The notes below the pieces were generated by a model. That model was not told the DNA's origin and made no database searches. It saw only the letters and a program-made list of their open reading frames with translations. Positions 7,889 through 14,993 of a stretch of 24,903 nucleotides of DNA are shown piece after piece. This DNA is from an uncultured Murdochiella sp. (GTDB lineage: Bacteria; Bacillota; Clostridia; Tissierellales; Peptoniphilaceae), in NCBI RefSeq assembly GCF_902488755.1, contig NZ_CABTXF010000017.1:1-24903 (forward strand), given 5' to 3'. The position numbers were made by a program, and so were the translations under genes. Position 1 is the stretch's first letter. Each line of letters starts with the position of its first letter.

Positions 7889-8464
7889 ATGGGCTTTTTT
7901 CAAATCATTTTTTTGACTATTTTTGTCAACAACTACGTTCTTGCTCAGTTCCTCGGCATTTGTCCGAGCATCGGTGTTTCCAGTAAAGTTGAAACTTCCA
8001 TGGGCATGAGTGCAGCGGTTACCTTCGTTATCACATTGGCTTCGGTAATTACCTGGGTTTTGGATCGCCTTATTCTGCAGCCAAACTTTGTGTATTTACG
8101 CACTGTTGCCTTTATTCTTGTCATTGCCGCCTTGGTGCAAATCGTCGAAATGTTTCTCAAAAAGTCGGCACCGAGCCTCTACAATGCGCTGGGCATCTAT
8201 CTTCCGCTCATTACCACGAACTGTGTGGTGCTTGGCGTTGCCATTTTGAACGTGCAAAGCGATTATACCTTGCTGCAAACCGTAGCGAGTGCGCTTGGTG
8301 CTTCCATCGGTTTTGCCTTGGCACTCATTTTGCTGGCCGCCATTCGTGAGCAGTTAACGCGCATGGAAAATATTCCGGAATGCTTCCGGGGCGTGCCTGC
8401 TGCCTTGACGACGCTTGGCTTGATGTCTATGGCATTTGCCGGATTTGCCGGCATGTTCCAGTAA
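7889..8464 (+). CDS. rnfA: Rnf electron transport complex subunit A
   Basis: RnfA is the membrane partner and paralogue of RnfE. The 191-aa protein is hydrophobic throughout, with about six segments. It shows family blocks NNYVLAQFLGICPSIGVS near the N terminus, with a conserved Cys in the GICP motif, and YLPLITTNCVVLGVAIL in the middle, with the second conserved Cys in TNC. The ribosome site AGGAGGAG immediately precedes the ATG at 7889. It ends 20 nt before the preferred rnfB start. Confidence 0.97.
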   Translation: MGFFQIIFLTIFVNNYVLAQFLGICPSIGVSSKVETSMGMSAAVTFVITLASVITWVLDRLILQPNFVYLRTVAFILVIAALVQIVEMFLKKSAPSLYNALGIYLPLITTNCVVLGVAILNVQSDYTLLQTVASALGASIGFALALILLAAIREQLTRMENIPECFRGVPAALTTLGLMSMAFAGFAGMFQ

Positions 8465-8484
8465 GAAACGGAAAGAAGGTAGTC

Positions 8485-9345
8485 ATGGATTTTACTCAAG
8501 TATTTCCGCCCGTTGCGATCATGTCCATTCTGGGCGGTGCATTTGCTCTGCTGATTGGCGTTGTCAGTAAGTTGACCCATATTGACGTTGACCCGCGCAT
8601 TACGCAGATTCGAGAAGCTCTTCCGGGAGCAAACTGCGGCGCTTGCGGGTATCCCGGCTGTGATGGCTGCGCTGTGGCTATGGCAGAAGGAAAGGCTTCG
8701 CTTAGTGCGTGTGTGGTCGGCGGTGCCGAAGTGACCGAAAAAGTGGCGGCGATTATGGGTTCCTCTGCCGAAACCGGTCAGCAGTATGTGGCAAGCGTAA
8801 AATGTCAAGGCGATTGTACGCATACAAAAGAACTCTTTGCTTATCATGGCATTCAAGATTGTCGTATTATGGCAAAGCAGCGCGGTGGCGGTAAGTCCTG
8901 CTTATATGGCTGTCTTGGCTGTGGCACGTGCCAATCGGTTTGCGCCTTCGGTGCCATCCGCATGATAAACGGTGTTGCGGTGATTAATCAGGAGAAATGT
9001 ACGCAATGTATGCAGTGCATGAGCGTTTGCCCGAAGCATATTATTGAACTTGTTCCGTATCATGCAGTCGCGCAGGTCAAGTGTCATAATCCGGAATTTG
9101 GCAAAGACGTAAAGAATGCTTGTACGATTGGTTGTATCGGCTGCGGTATCTGTGCAAAATTGGCCCCGGAGGAGTTTGCGCTGGATGGAAAGCTGGCACA
9201 TGCTACGTACCATGATGGATATGATGTCGAAAAGGCACAGGCCGCTGCAGCAAAATGCCCGGCGAAGTGCATCGTTGTCGATTCTGATGGAGATGTCAAT
9301 GCCAAAGGCAAAACGGCAGAAGAGAAGGAAGCGGCACTCGCTTAG
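8485..9345 (+). CDS. rnfB: Rnf electron transport complex subunit B (polyferredoxin)
   Basis: RnfB accepts electrons from reduced ferredoxin at the cytoplasmic face and passes them into the membrane part of the complex. I chose the ATG at 8485 (286 aa), with GAAAGAAGG upstream, because an in-frame ATG at 8380 would put 35 non-family residues inside rnfA. Residues 10-27 form the single membrane anchor. The Fe-S domain NCGACGYPGCDGC follows, with Cys51, 54, 59 and 76. Ferredoxin-like clusters are CLYGCLGCGTCQSVC (from Cys139), CTQCMQCMSVCP (from Cys172) and CTIGCIGCGICA (from Cys213), with later CPAKC cysteines. The multi-cluster form is that of clostridial and acetogen RnfB. It closes the rnf set, and galK follows after 14 nt. 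Confidence 0.96.
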   Translation: MDFTQVFPPVAIMSILGGAFALLIGVVSKLTHIDVDPRITQIREALPGANCGACGYPGCDGCAVAMAEGKASLSACVVGGAEVTEKVAAIMGSSAETGQQYVASVKCQGDCTHTKELFAYHGIQDCRIMAKQRGGGKSCLYGCLGCGTCQSVCAFGAIRMINGVAVINQEKCTQCMQCMSVCPKHIIELVPYHAVAQVKCHNPEFGKDVKNACTIGCIGCGICAKLAPEEFALDGKLAHATYHDGYDVEKAQAAAAKCPAKCIVVDSDGDVNAKGKTAEEKEAALA

Positions 9346-9359
9346 GAAAAGGAGAAATT

Positions 9360-10562
9360 ATGCAGGAAAAGGAAGCGTATATTCGCACCCGATTGCAGGC
9401 GGATTTTGAAGCACAGTTTGGCGACGCGCGCGACGTGCGCTTCTTTTTCGCGCCAAGCCGGATTAATATAATTGGAGAGCATATCGATTACAACGGAGGA
9501 GCGGTTTTTCCCTGTGCACTGACCATTGGTACGTATGCATTGGCAAGACCGAATGACCTTAACGTATTACGTTTATATTCAGTTAACATGGAAAATCGGC
9601 AGGATATTTCCTTACCGCTTCCCGCGTATGAAGCGAAACGAGAATGGGCGAATTATCCTATTGGCGTAGCCAAAGCGCTTGAGAAAGAAGGTGTCTCGTC
9701 AAAAGGGATGGACGTCGTCGTTTATGGCAATATTCCAAACGGATCGGGGTTAAGCTCCTCTGCCAGTCTGGAACTGCTTTTCGGTGTATTGTATTCCGCA
9801 TTCTGGAGTGAAAGACCCATTCCCACGCTTACATTGGTCGAAGCGGGCGTTTGGTGCGAAAATGACTTTTTCGGTCTGCATACGGGCATTATGGATCAGT
9901 ACGTCATCGGTTTTGGCAAAGCCGGTCACGCGATGGTTCTGGACACCGCGAATAAAACGCATACCTATGTACCACTTTCCCTGGAAGAAAAAGAGGCGGT
10001 TCTCATCGTATTAAACACCGGACATCGCCGCGAGCTAAAGGATTCCAAGTACAATGAACGACGCGCAGAATGTGATGAAGCGCTGGAGCAGTTAAACGCG
10101 GTACTGACGAAGGAAGGAAGAGAGACAAAAGCGTTTCTTTGTGCGTTTACGGCAGAGGATCTGCCTCTTCTTGCACACTTGGATTCGGAGGTGCTTCGTC
10201 GTCGCGTCCATCACGTGATAACGGAGAACCAGCGTGTAAAAGATGCCGTTTCTGCGTTGCAGACGGGTGATCTGGATCTTGTTGGAGATGTACTGAAAGC
10301 CGGTCATGCTTCTATGCGCGATGATTACGAAGCCAGCGGTCCACACCTGGATGCGATCGTCGATGCGGCCAATCACGCAGAAGGGTGTTATGGTGCGCGC
10401 ATGACGGGTGCTGGATTCGGCGGCTGTGCCATTGCACTGGTAAAGAAGGAAGCCGTGAATGCGTTTTCGGCTGCGGTGAAAAAAGCATATCAGGACAAGA
10501 TGGGTATTGTACCGGAACTGATTGTGTCTACCGCTGGAGACGGTGCGGGCGAACGGCGATAA
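9360..10562 (+). CDS. galK: Galactokinase (GHMP kinase)
   Basis: GalK phosphorylates galactose at C1 with ATP, the entry step of the Leloir pathway, in the cytosol. The 400-aa protein carries the galactokinase signature RINIIGEHIDYNGG (residues 34-47), the GHMP ATP loop GNIPNGSGLSSSAS (residues 123-136), GLHTGIMDQYVIGFGKAGHA with the catalytic-base Asp179, and the C-terminal GARMTGAGFGGC. Its ATG lies only 14 nt after the rnfB stop with AAAGGAGA between, and no terminator intervenes, so it is almost certainly read from the rnf transcript. No galT, galE or sugar transporter is nearby, which is unusual for galK. A related GHMP sugar kinase specificity cannot be fully excluded, but the galactose signature is near canonical. 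Confidence 0.94.
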   Translation: MQEKEAYIRTRLQADFEAQFGDARDVRFFFAPSRINIIGEHIDYNGGAVFPCALTIGTYALARPNDLNVLRLYSVNMENRQDISLPLPAYEAKREWANYPIGVAKALEKEGVSSKGMDVVVYGNIPNGSGLSSSASLELLFGVLYSAFWSERPIPTLTLVEAGVWCENDFFGLHTGIMDQYVIGFGKAGHAMVLDTANKTHTYVPLSLEEKEAVLIVLNTGHRRELKDSKYNERRAECDEALEQLNAVLTKEGRETKAFLCAFTAEDLPLLAHLDSEVLRRRVHHVITENQRVKDAVSALQTGDLDLVGDVLKAGHASMRDDYEASGPHLDAIVDAANHAEGCYGARMTGAGFGGCAIALVKKEAVNAFSAAVKKAYQDKMGIVPELIVSTAGDGAGERR

Positions 10563-10606
10563 TGCCGAAAAAATACCATTCCTTTTGTACACTTGCTTTT
10601 TTGAAG

Positions 10607-10636
10607 AAAGAGAGGCGTTCTCGCCTCTCTTTTTTT
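10607..10636 (+). terminator. Rho-independent terminator after galK
   Basis: An 11-bp stem with core AGAGAGGCG/CGCCTCTCT (10609-10617 with 10622-10630), extended by two A-T pairs, closes a TTCT loop and runs into seven T. It marks the end of the rnfCDGEAB-galK transcription unit. Confidence 0.94.
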
Positions 10637-10696
10637 GCTCATCGTACAGAAATGGGATGCGGCGGTACAGCATTCTCTGTTCGAAAATTGACCCTA

Positions 10697-10702
10697 TATG
10701 AT
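10697..10702 (+). promoter_or_regulatory. Weak candidate -10 before the NusG-II gene
   Basis: TATGAT at 10697-10702 matches four of six -10 bases, but the hexamer 17 nt upstream is not TTGACA-like. A TTGACC at 10688-10693 has no -10 at the proper distance. A new start must exist somewhere between the galK terminator and 10729, so this is a best guess. Confidence 0.3.
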
Positions 10703-10728
10703 AAACTAAGGCTCGGTAAGGGGGCAGC

Positions 10729-11127
10729 ATGAAAAAACGATGGACAACACGCGCAGATCGCCTGCTCATCTTGTTTTTGACGTTGGCGAGCAGCATCGCG
10801 TTAGCAATACTGTTTTTCGGTCGAACCGAATCGAAACAGACCATCCATGTCAGCATTCAGGTGGACGGAAAAGAGATTGATCATTTTTCACTTGCAGAAG
10901 CGGAAGGGCGAACCATGCGTTACAAAACCTCTTACGGCTGCAATGTGGTAAAAATCGAGCAAGGAAAGATTTCTGTATTTGAAGCGGATTGTCCGGACAA
11001 ACTGTGTGTGCATCAGGGACGCATTTCTCGACCGGGACAGATTCTTGTTTGTTTGCCGAATCGTTTTTTAGTGGAGCTAAGGGGAGGAGCGGAGGACGCG
11101 TCCGATGTGGACGCCTATCTCCAGTAG
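10729..11127 (+). CDS. NusG domain II-containing membrane protein (EetA-like)
   Basis: This 132-aa protein has a basic N terminus and one membrane segment (about residues 11-31). A small extracytoplasmic domain of the NusG domain II superfamily (PF07009-type) follows. Despite the name it lacks the NusG N-terminal domain and is not a transcription factor. Conserved-looking cysteines lie in the domain: YGCNVVKIEQG (Cys71), DCPDKLCVHQG (Cys88, Cys93) and VCLPN (Cys108); the CPDKxCVHQG block is typical of the family. The gene is 3 nt upstream of a Gx-family transporter. I recall the same pair being named eetA-eetB in the Listeria flavin-based extracellular electron transfer locus. The family call is firm; a redox function is inference. 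GGGGG precedes the ATG. Confidence 0.85.
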   Translation: MKKRWTTRADRLLILFLTLASSIALAILFFGRTESKQTIHVSIQVDGKEIDHFSLAEAEGRTMRYKTSYGCNVVKIEQGKISVFEADCPDKLCVHQGRISRPGQILVCLPNRFLVELRGGAEDASDVDAYLQ

Positions 11128-11130
11128 ATC

Positions 11131-11700
11131 ATGCAGAAAAGACGCATTTCGACGAAAAAGATTGTTTTTTTATCGCTTCTGACAGCCATGGCACTCGTCA
11201 TCTCACTTTTTGAACAGATGATGCCGCTTCCCATCGGTGTTCCTGGTGCGAAATTAGGTCTGTCGAATTTAGTGATATTAACGACTATCGTGGTGTACGG
11301 CTCAAAAGAAGGAATAGCAGTGGCGGCATTAAAATCGGTTTTACTTTTGCTTCTTACCGGTTCGGTCACCGGCTTTTGGTATTCAATGGCCGGTGCACTT
11401 TTTTCCTCTGTGGTCATGAGCCTTGCCGTGCGCTTTCTTATGCCACCGTTTAGTTTGATCGGCGTAAGTGAATGGGGTGCGTTGGCACACAATATTGGCC
11501 AACTTTGTGTAGCAAGCGTTATGCTGCAAAACAGCGCTATTTTCGTCTATTTGCCTATTATGACACTTGCCGGATTATTTACGGGCTTTTTTGTCGGTCT
11601 TTCGGCAAACGTGTTATCCCCCTCTCTTCGAAGGGCGGTTTACGGACAACGTGAAGGGAGAATCCATGACCAACAGAAAGCAAGAGAAGATATCAAATAG
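11131..11700 (+). CDS. Gx transporter family protein (EetB-like, Hpre_diP_synt_I type)
   Basis: A 189-aa integral membrane protein with about five hydrophobic segments. It belongs to the family often labelled heptaprenyl diphosphate synthase component I (PF07456) or Gx transporter, which resembles ECF transporter substrate-binding subunits. Diagnostic blocks are LSLLTAMALVISLFEQMMP, the glycine-rich GVPGAKLGLSNLVIL and LLTGSVTGFWYSMAGA. The start codon lies 3 nt after the upstream stop, in the same frame and without a clear ribosome site, so it probably depends on reinitiation from the NusG-II gene. In other Bacillota this family sits beside polyprenyl synthases, ApbE or quinone genes; none is visible here. 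Substrate unknown, with flavin or isoprenoid precursors as possible guesses. Confidence 0.85.
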   Translation: MQKRRISTKKIVFLSLLTAMALVISLFEQMMPLPIGVPGAKLGLSNLVILTTIVVYGSKEGIAVAALKSVLLLLLTGSVTGFWYSMAGALFSSVVMSLAVRFLMPPFSLIGVSEWGALAHNIGQLCVASVMLQNSAIFVYLPIMTLAGLFTGFFVGLSANVLSPSLRRAVYGQREGRIHDQQKAREDIK

Positions 11701-12460
11701 AATAGTTGTTTCCCAAAGAACGACACACCTTCATCGGATGCTGGACGTCGAAAAGAAGAAAGAGAATAGACAAGAAGGCGACTTTTTAGGCATAAAAGAT
11801 ATGCCCGAAGTAGATCGCCCGATGGAAAAACTGATTCGCCTTGGAGTAAAAGCACTTTCCGATGAAGAACTGGCAGCTATTTTGATTGGCACGGGAACGA
11901 AACGAAAAAGTGCGTTGGAGCTTGCCACTTCTCTTCTGCGGCAGGGGCAGCCGAAAGCGGCACTCCTGCAGACGACGGCGGAAGAATTGATGCGTTTTGA
12001 AGGCGTTGGAAGAACGAAAGCGTGCCGTATCCTTGCCGGCGTTCAGTTAGGAAAACGGCTGAGTGAAGAGCAGGCGTTTTTTTCGATCACGCTTTCTAAT
12101 CCCCAATCCATTGCGAATTATTTTCAAACCTATTATGCCGATGAACAACGGGAACATTTTTGCATCATTTTAGTCAATGCAAAGTTAAAGCCTGTCCGAA
12201 CCGTATTGATTTCTATCGGCTCGCTAACCCAGGCACGCGTGCACCCCCGTGAGGTGTTTCAGCCTGCTGTTCGTGTAGGTTGTGCCGGCATTGTACTCTC
12301 TCATAATCATCCCAGCGGCGATCCGGAACCTTCTCCACAGGATATTGCGATTACAAGACGTTTGGTGGAATGCGGAAAACTGTTGGGAATTGAAGTTTAT
12401 GATCACGTGATTGTCGGAAAAGCACATTACGTCAGTTTGCGTGAACGGCATCTCATGTGA
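11666..12460 (+). CDS. radC: RadC family JAB/MPN-domain protein
   Basis: RadC proteins pair a helix-hairpin-helix DNA-binding region with a JAB1/MPN metalloprotease-like domain. Despite the name, a repair role is doubtful and the function is unsettled. Visible blocks are DRPMEKLIRLGVKALSDEE (residues 50-68), an HhH segment LMRFEGVGRTKACRILAG (residues 109-125), and the JAMM motif in HNHPSGDPEPSPQD, with His213, His215 and Asp226 the expected zinc ligands. I chose the ATG at 11666 (264 aa) for its AAGGGAG site. This overlaps the transporter gene by 35 nt and leaves a basic N-terminal extension of about 45 residues compared with the usual ~225-aa RadC. Starts at 11738 or 11801 would be closer to family length but have weaker ribosome sites. 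It is close to mreB, as radC often is in Bacillota. Confidence 0.93.
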   Translation: MTNRKQEKISNRIVVSQRTTHLHRMLDVEKKKENRQEGDFLGIKDMPEVDRPMEKLIRLGVKALSDEELAAILIGTGTKRKSALELATSLLRQGQPKAALLQTTAEELMRFEGVGRTKACRILAGVQLGKRLSEEQAFFSITLSNPQSIANYFQTYYADEQREHFCIILVNAKLKPVRTVLISIGSLTQARVHPREVFQPAVRVGCAGIVLSHNHPSGDPEPSPQDIAITRRLVECGKLLGIEVYDHVIVGKAHYVSLRERHLM

Positions 12461-12468
12461 CGTTTTCA

Positions 12469-12498
12469 TTGAGCGAACCGGGCTTGACGTGATAGAAT
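12469..12498 (+). promoter_or_regulatory. Probable promoter of the mre-PBP2 operon
   Basis: TTGAGC (12469-12474) and TAGAAT (12493-12498) are separated by 18 nt, and TGA directly before the -10 makes it an extended TGn element, the same form as at the rnf promoter. The leader to the GTG start would be about 35 nt. Confidence 0.5.
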
Positions 12499-12540
12499 AA
12501 CGGGACAGACATAAGTACACAGAAAATACAGGAGTATGGG

Positions 12541-13572
12541 GTGGATTATTTTCGTTTTACCGCGCCGGATATCGCTCTGGACCTCGGTTCCGCGTATGCC
12601 AGGGCAATGCGCTTGGACAATCACCAAATGGTGGAAGAACCAAGCGTGGTCGCGCTGGACTATAAAAAAATGCAGATGATGGCGGTGGGCGAAGAAGCAA
12701 AAGCCCTTTTAGGAAAATCGCCGGATAACCTTATCGCAATTTGCCCGCTTCAGCATGGTGTTATTGCCGATTACGATTTGACCCGTGCCATGGTGGAACA
12801 TTATTTGCGTAGGCTTTTGCCGGGCATTTCGCTTGTTGCTCCGTGCATAGGTGTTTCCTATCCGTCCGGTGCAACCGATGTCGATCGAAAAGCGTTGGAA
12901 GATGCATGTCTACAGGCAGGAGCGCGTCGTGTGATTTTGGTGGAGGAATCTCTTGCCTGTGCGTATGGTACAAAACGCATTCACCATGCCACAAAAGGGG
13001 CATTAATGGTCAACTTGGGTGCCGGAACAAGCGAAATCGCGGTAGTGAACAGCTATGGCGTAATCGTTGCAGAAACGATGAAACGCGGCGGAAAAGATTT
13101 GGATCAGGATATTCTGCATTTTATTCGTGAAAAGTATAGCTTGATGATTGGGGAGAGCACGGCAGAAAAGCTAAAAACCACGATCGGCACGTTGCGCGAA
13201 GATCGGCAAAACGATGCCATGGAAGTTTCCGGGCGTGATTTGGTGACGGGAATGCCGAAAAATATTGATGTATACGCATCCGACATAACACAGGCTATCT
13301 TGCCGTTTATTCGTATTCTACTGGATCGCATACATTTTACGTTGGAAAAAACGCCGCCGGAATTAGCGGCGGACGTTATGGAACACGGTATCATGCTTAG
13401 CGGCGGCGGCGCGCAGCTGGATGGCTTATGCGACTACGTTATGCAGGAGATGCACGTCCCTTCCCTGCTTTCTCCGCATCCGGAAAAAGATATTCTCTTT
13501 GGATGCCGCTTTGTGATGGATAACAAAGAAGAAATGATGGGAAAAGGAGCGCGTCATGATTCGCACCGATAA
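12541..13572 (+). CDS. mreB: Divergent MreB-family rod-shape actin
   Basis: MreB forms membrane-bound actin-like filaments that guide the elongasome. The 343-aa protein begins at a GTG with AGGAG 6 nt upstream. It shows MreB blocks: phosphate-1 ALDLGSAYARA (Asp14; canonical DLGTANT), PLQHGVIADYDLTRAMVEHYLRR, RRVILVEESLACAYG (canonical EEPxAAAIG), and the adenosine motif MLSGGGAQLDGL. The phosphate-2 motif reads MVNLGAGTSEIAV where typical MreB has VDIGGGT, so the expected Asp is Asn158 and one Gly is Ala161. Filament dynamics or ATP turnover may therefore differ. Placement directly before mreC, mreD and PBP2 supports an elongasome role, either as the main MreB or as an Mbl/MreBH-like paralogue. 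Its last 17 nt overlap mreC. Confidence 0.9.
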   Translation: MDYFRFTAPDIALDLGSAYARAMRLDNHQMVEEPSVVALDYKKMQMMAVGEEAKALLGKSPDNLIAICPLQHGVIADYDLTRAMVEHYLRRLLPGISLVAPCIGVSYPSGATDVDRKALEDACLQAGARRVILVEESLACAYGTKRIHHATKGALMVNLGAGTSEIAVVNSYGVIVAETMKRGGKDLDQDILHFIREKYSLMIGESTAEKLKTTIGTLREDRQNDAMEVSGRDLVTGMPKNIDVYASDITQAILPFIRILLDRIHFTLEKTPPELAADVMEHGIMLSGGGAQLDGLCDYVMQEMHVPSLLSPHPEKDILFGCRFVMDNKEEMMGKGARHDSHR

Positions 13573-14482
13573 AGCGAAAAAGCGTCGTCCCTTTTGGATT
13601 ACGGTTGCTATTTTGGTGTTGCTGATTCTATTTTCGCACCGCAATCCCGAAACCGGTCGCCTTCCTTCCAATCTGTTCAATATGGTTCTTTCTCCGGTTA
13701 ATCGGCTGTTTTATTCGGCTTCCCGTTCTCTTCAGGATGTTTATGATCATCTTTTTGGTCCTAAAGCAACGCGAGCAGAATTGGATCGCCTTACCTTGGA
13801 AAACCAGGCATTAAAAGATGAAGTCCGCACTATGCGCAATGTGATTGCCGATGCGCCCTATTTGAAAGAGGAATATGCTTTACAACATGCGGCGGAACAC
13901 ATGGTGATACCAGCAGAAGTAACCATGTCGGATCCTTCTCCGACTTTTGTGCGCTTTACCATTAACAAAGGAACAAAAGACGGCGTACAGGAGGGAGATA
14001 TTGTTGTACAGGGCGTACAAAATGCATCGAAAAACGTCGTTTCCGGATTAATCGGACAAGTTACCGAGGCGGGGCTTAATTATGCGAAAGTATCCACGAT
14101 TTTGGATCAGTCGCATAACATTTCCATTCTGTTTCCGTCCAGTAAAAAGTACGGAATTATCAACAATCGTGATGCCGAACGTTTTTATGGTTATCTTTTG
14201 GATGCCCAGACGGATGTTCCGGTGGGTGAAGAAATTGTCACCAGCGGTGTAGGCGGTCGTTATCCGCGTGGTTTATATCTTGGCGTAGTAAGCGAAGTGA
14301 AATTAGCTGAAGATGGCTTGACGAAGACGGTCAGCATAACCCCGGCCGTGGATTTTTCTAAACTCTATCGTGTTTTAGTCGTACCGAAGAATCGTCTTGC
14401 AGAGCAGGAAGCAAACGAGTCGGAATCCACGGTACAATCATCGGAAACAGATAGCGCAGATAAAGGAGGTTCAGGTGAATAA
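13556..14482 (+). CDS. mreC: Rod shape-determining protein MreC
   Basis: MreC is the bitopic elongasome protein that links cytoplasmic MreB with PBP2 outside the membrane. The 308-aa protein has a basic start, one membrane segment at about residues 13-26, and a short region containing SPVNRLFYSASRSLQDVYDHLF. A predicted coiled coil comes next (about residues 70-100, LDRLTLENQALKDEVRTMRN), then the beta-rich MreC domain with SDPSPTFVRFTINKGTKDGV, LIGQVTEAGLNYAKVSTILD and TSGVGGRYPRGLYLG. A Ser/Glu-rich tail ends the protein. GGAG lies upstream of the ATG within the mreB end. The gene overlaps mreD by 8 nt. Confidence 0.95.
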   Translation: MIRTDKAKKRRPFWITVAILVLLILFSHRNPETGRLPSNLFNMVLSPVNRLFYSASRSLQDVYDHLFGPKATRAELDRLTLENQALKDEVRTMRNVIADAPYLKEEYALQHAAEHMVIPAEVTMSDPSPTFVRFTINKGTKDGVQEGDIVVQGVQNASKNVVSGLIGQVTEAGLNYAKVSTILDQSHNISILFPSSKKYGIINNRDAERFYGYLLDAQTDVPVGEEIVTSGVGGRYPRGLYLGVVSEVKLAEDGLTKTVSITPAVDFSKLYRVLVVPKNRLAEQEANESESTVQSSETDSADKGGSGE

Positions 14483-14975
14483 ATGGCGTTATACGATTAG
14501 CCTGATCGTGGTTATCATTCTACAGACCGCCGTCGTTTCCAACTGGACGTTTTTTGGCATTTCTCCTGCGTTAAGTCTGGTCTATCTTGTTGCCCTATCC
14601 TTTCTTTATGGACCACTGTGGGGTGGATATACCGGACTGGCGATCGGTCTTATCGAAGATATGATGTTTTCACAGGTGTTAGGAATACGTGCGTTGCTTT
14701 TCTTTATTGCGACCACGGCTGTAGGTAAGGCACTTTACCATAATGAGCACAATCTTGCTACGGGAACGCTCGCGACGGCGTTAGTATCGCTTTTTGTGTT
14801 GGCGGGACAGTGGGGCATTCTATTCTTGTTACGTATGCCATTGCCGGCGATGTATCTCATCGGCAAGCCCGTGCTATTTTATGCCCTGTTTAACGCTTTG
14901 TTATTTACACCGGTGATGCTATTGCTGAAACGTTTGATGAGACCCGAAAGCATTCGTCCCTTCGGTCGCCTATAG
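14475..14975 (+). CDS. mreD: Rod shape-determining protein MreD
   Basis: MreD is the small multi-pass partner of MreC in the elongasome. I place the start at the GTG at 14475 (166 aa) because a perfect AAAGGAGG (14462-14469) sits 5 nt upstream and translation begins VNKWRYTISLIVVIILQT, a normal MreD N terminus. Longer in-frame starts lie inside mreC and encode charged residues unlike the family. About five hydrophobic segments are visible, with SPALSLVYLVALSFLYGPLWGGYTG and GLIEDMMFSQVLGIRALLF characteristic of MreD. It overlaps the end of mreC by 8 nt and is followed 18 nt later by the PBP2 gene. Confidence 0.92.
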   Translation: MNKWRYTISLIVVIILQTAVVSNWTFFGISPALSLVYLVALSFLYGPLWGGYTGLAIGLIEDMMFSQVLGIRALLFFIATTAVGKALYHNEHNLATGTLATALVSLFVLAGQWGILFLLRMPLPAMYLIGKPVLFYALFNALLFTPVMLLLKRLMRPESIRPFGRL

Positions 14976-14993
14976 AAGCAGCAGGAGAACGTT

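Noticed and set aside
8380..8484. Longer rnfB starting at 8380
   Set aside because: The extra 35 residues lie inside rnfA in another frame and do not resemble RnfB; a ribosome site precedes the ATG at 8485.
10729..11127. Transcription factor NusG
   Set aside because: Only domain II similarity is present, behind a membrane anchor; there is no NusG N-terminal domain or KOW-bearing full-length architecture.
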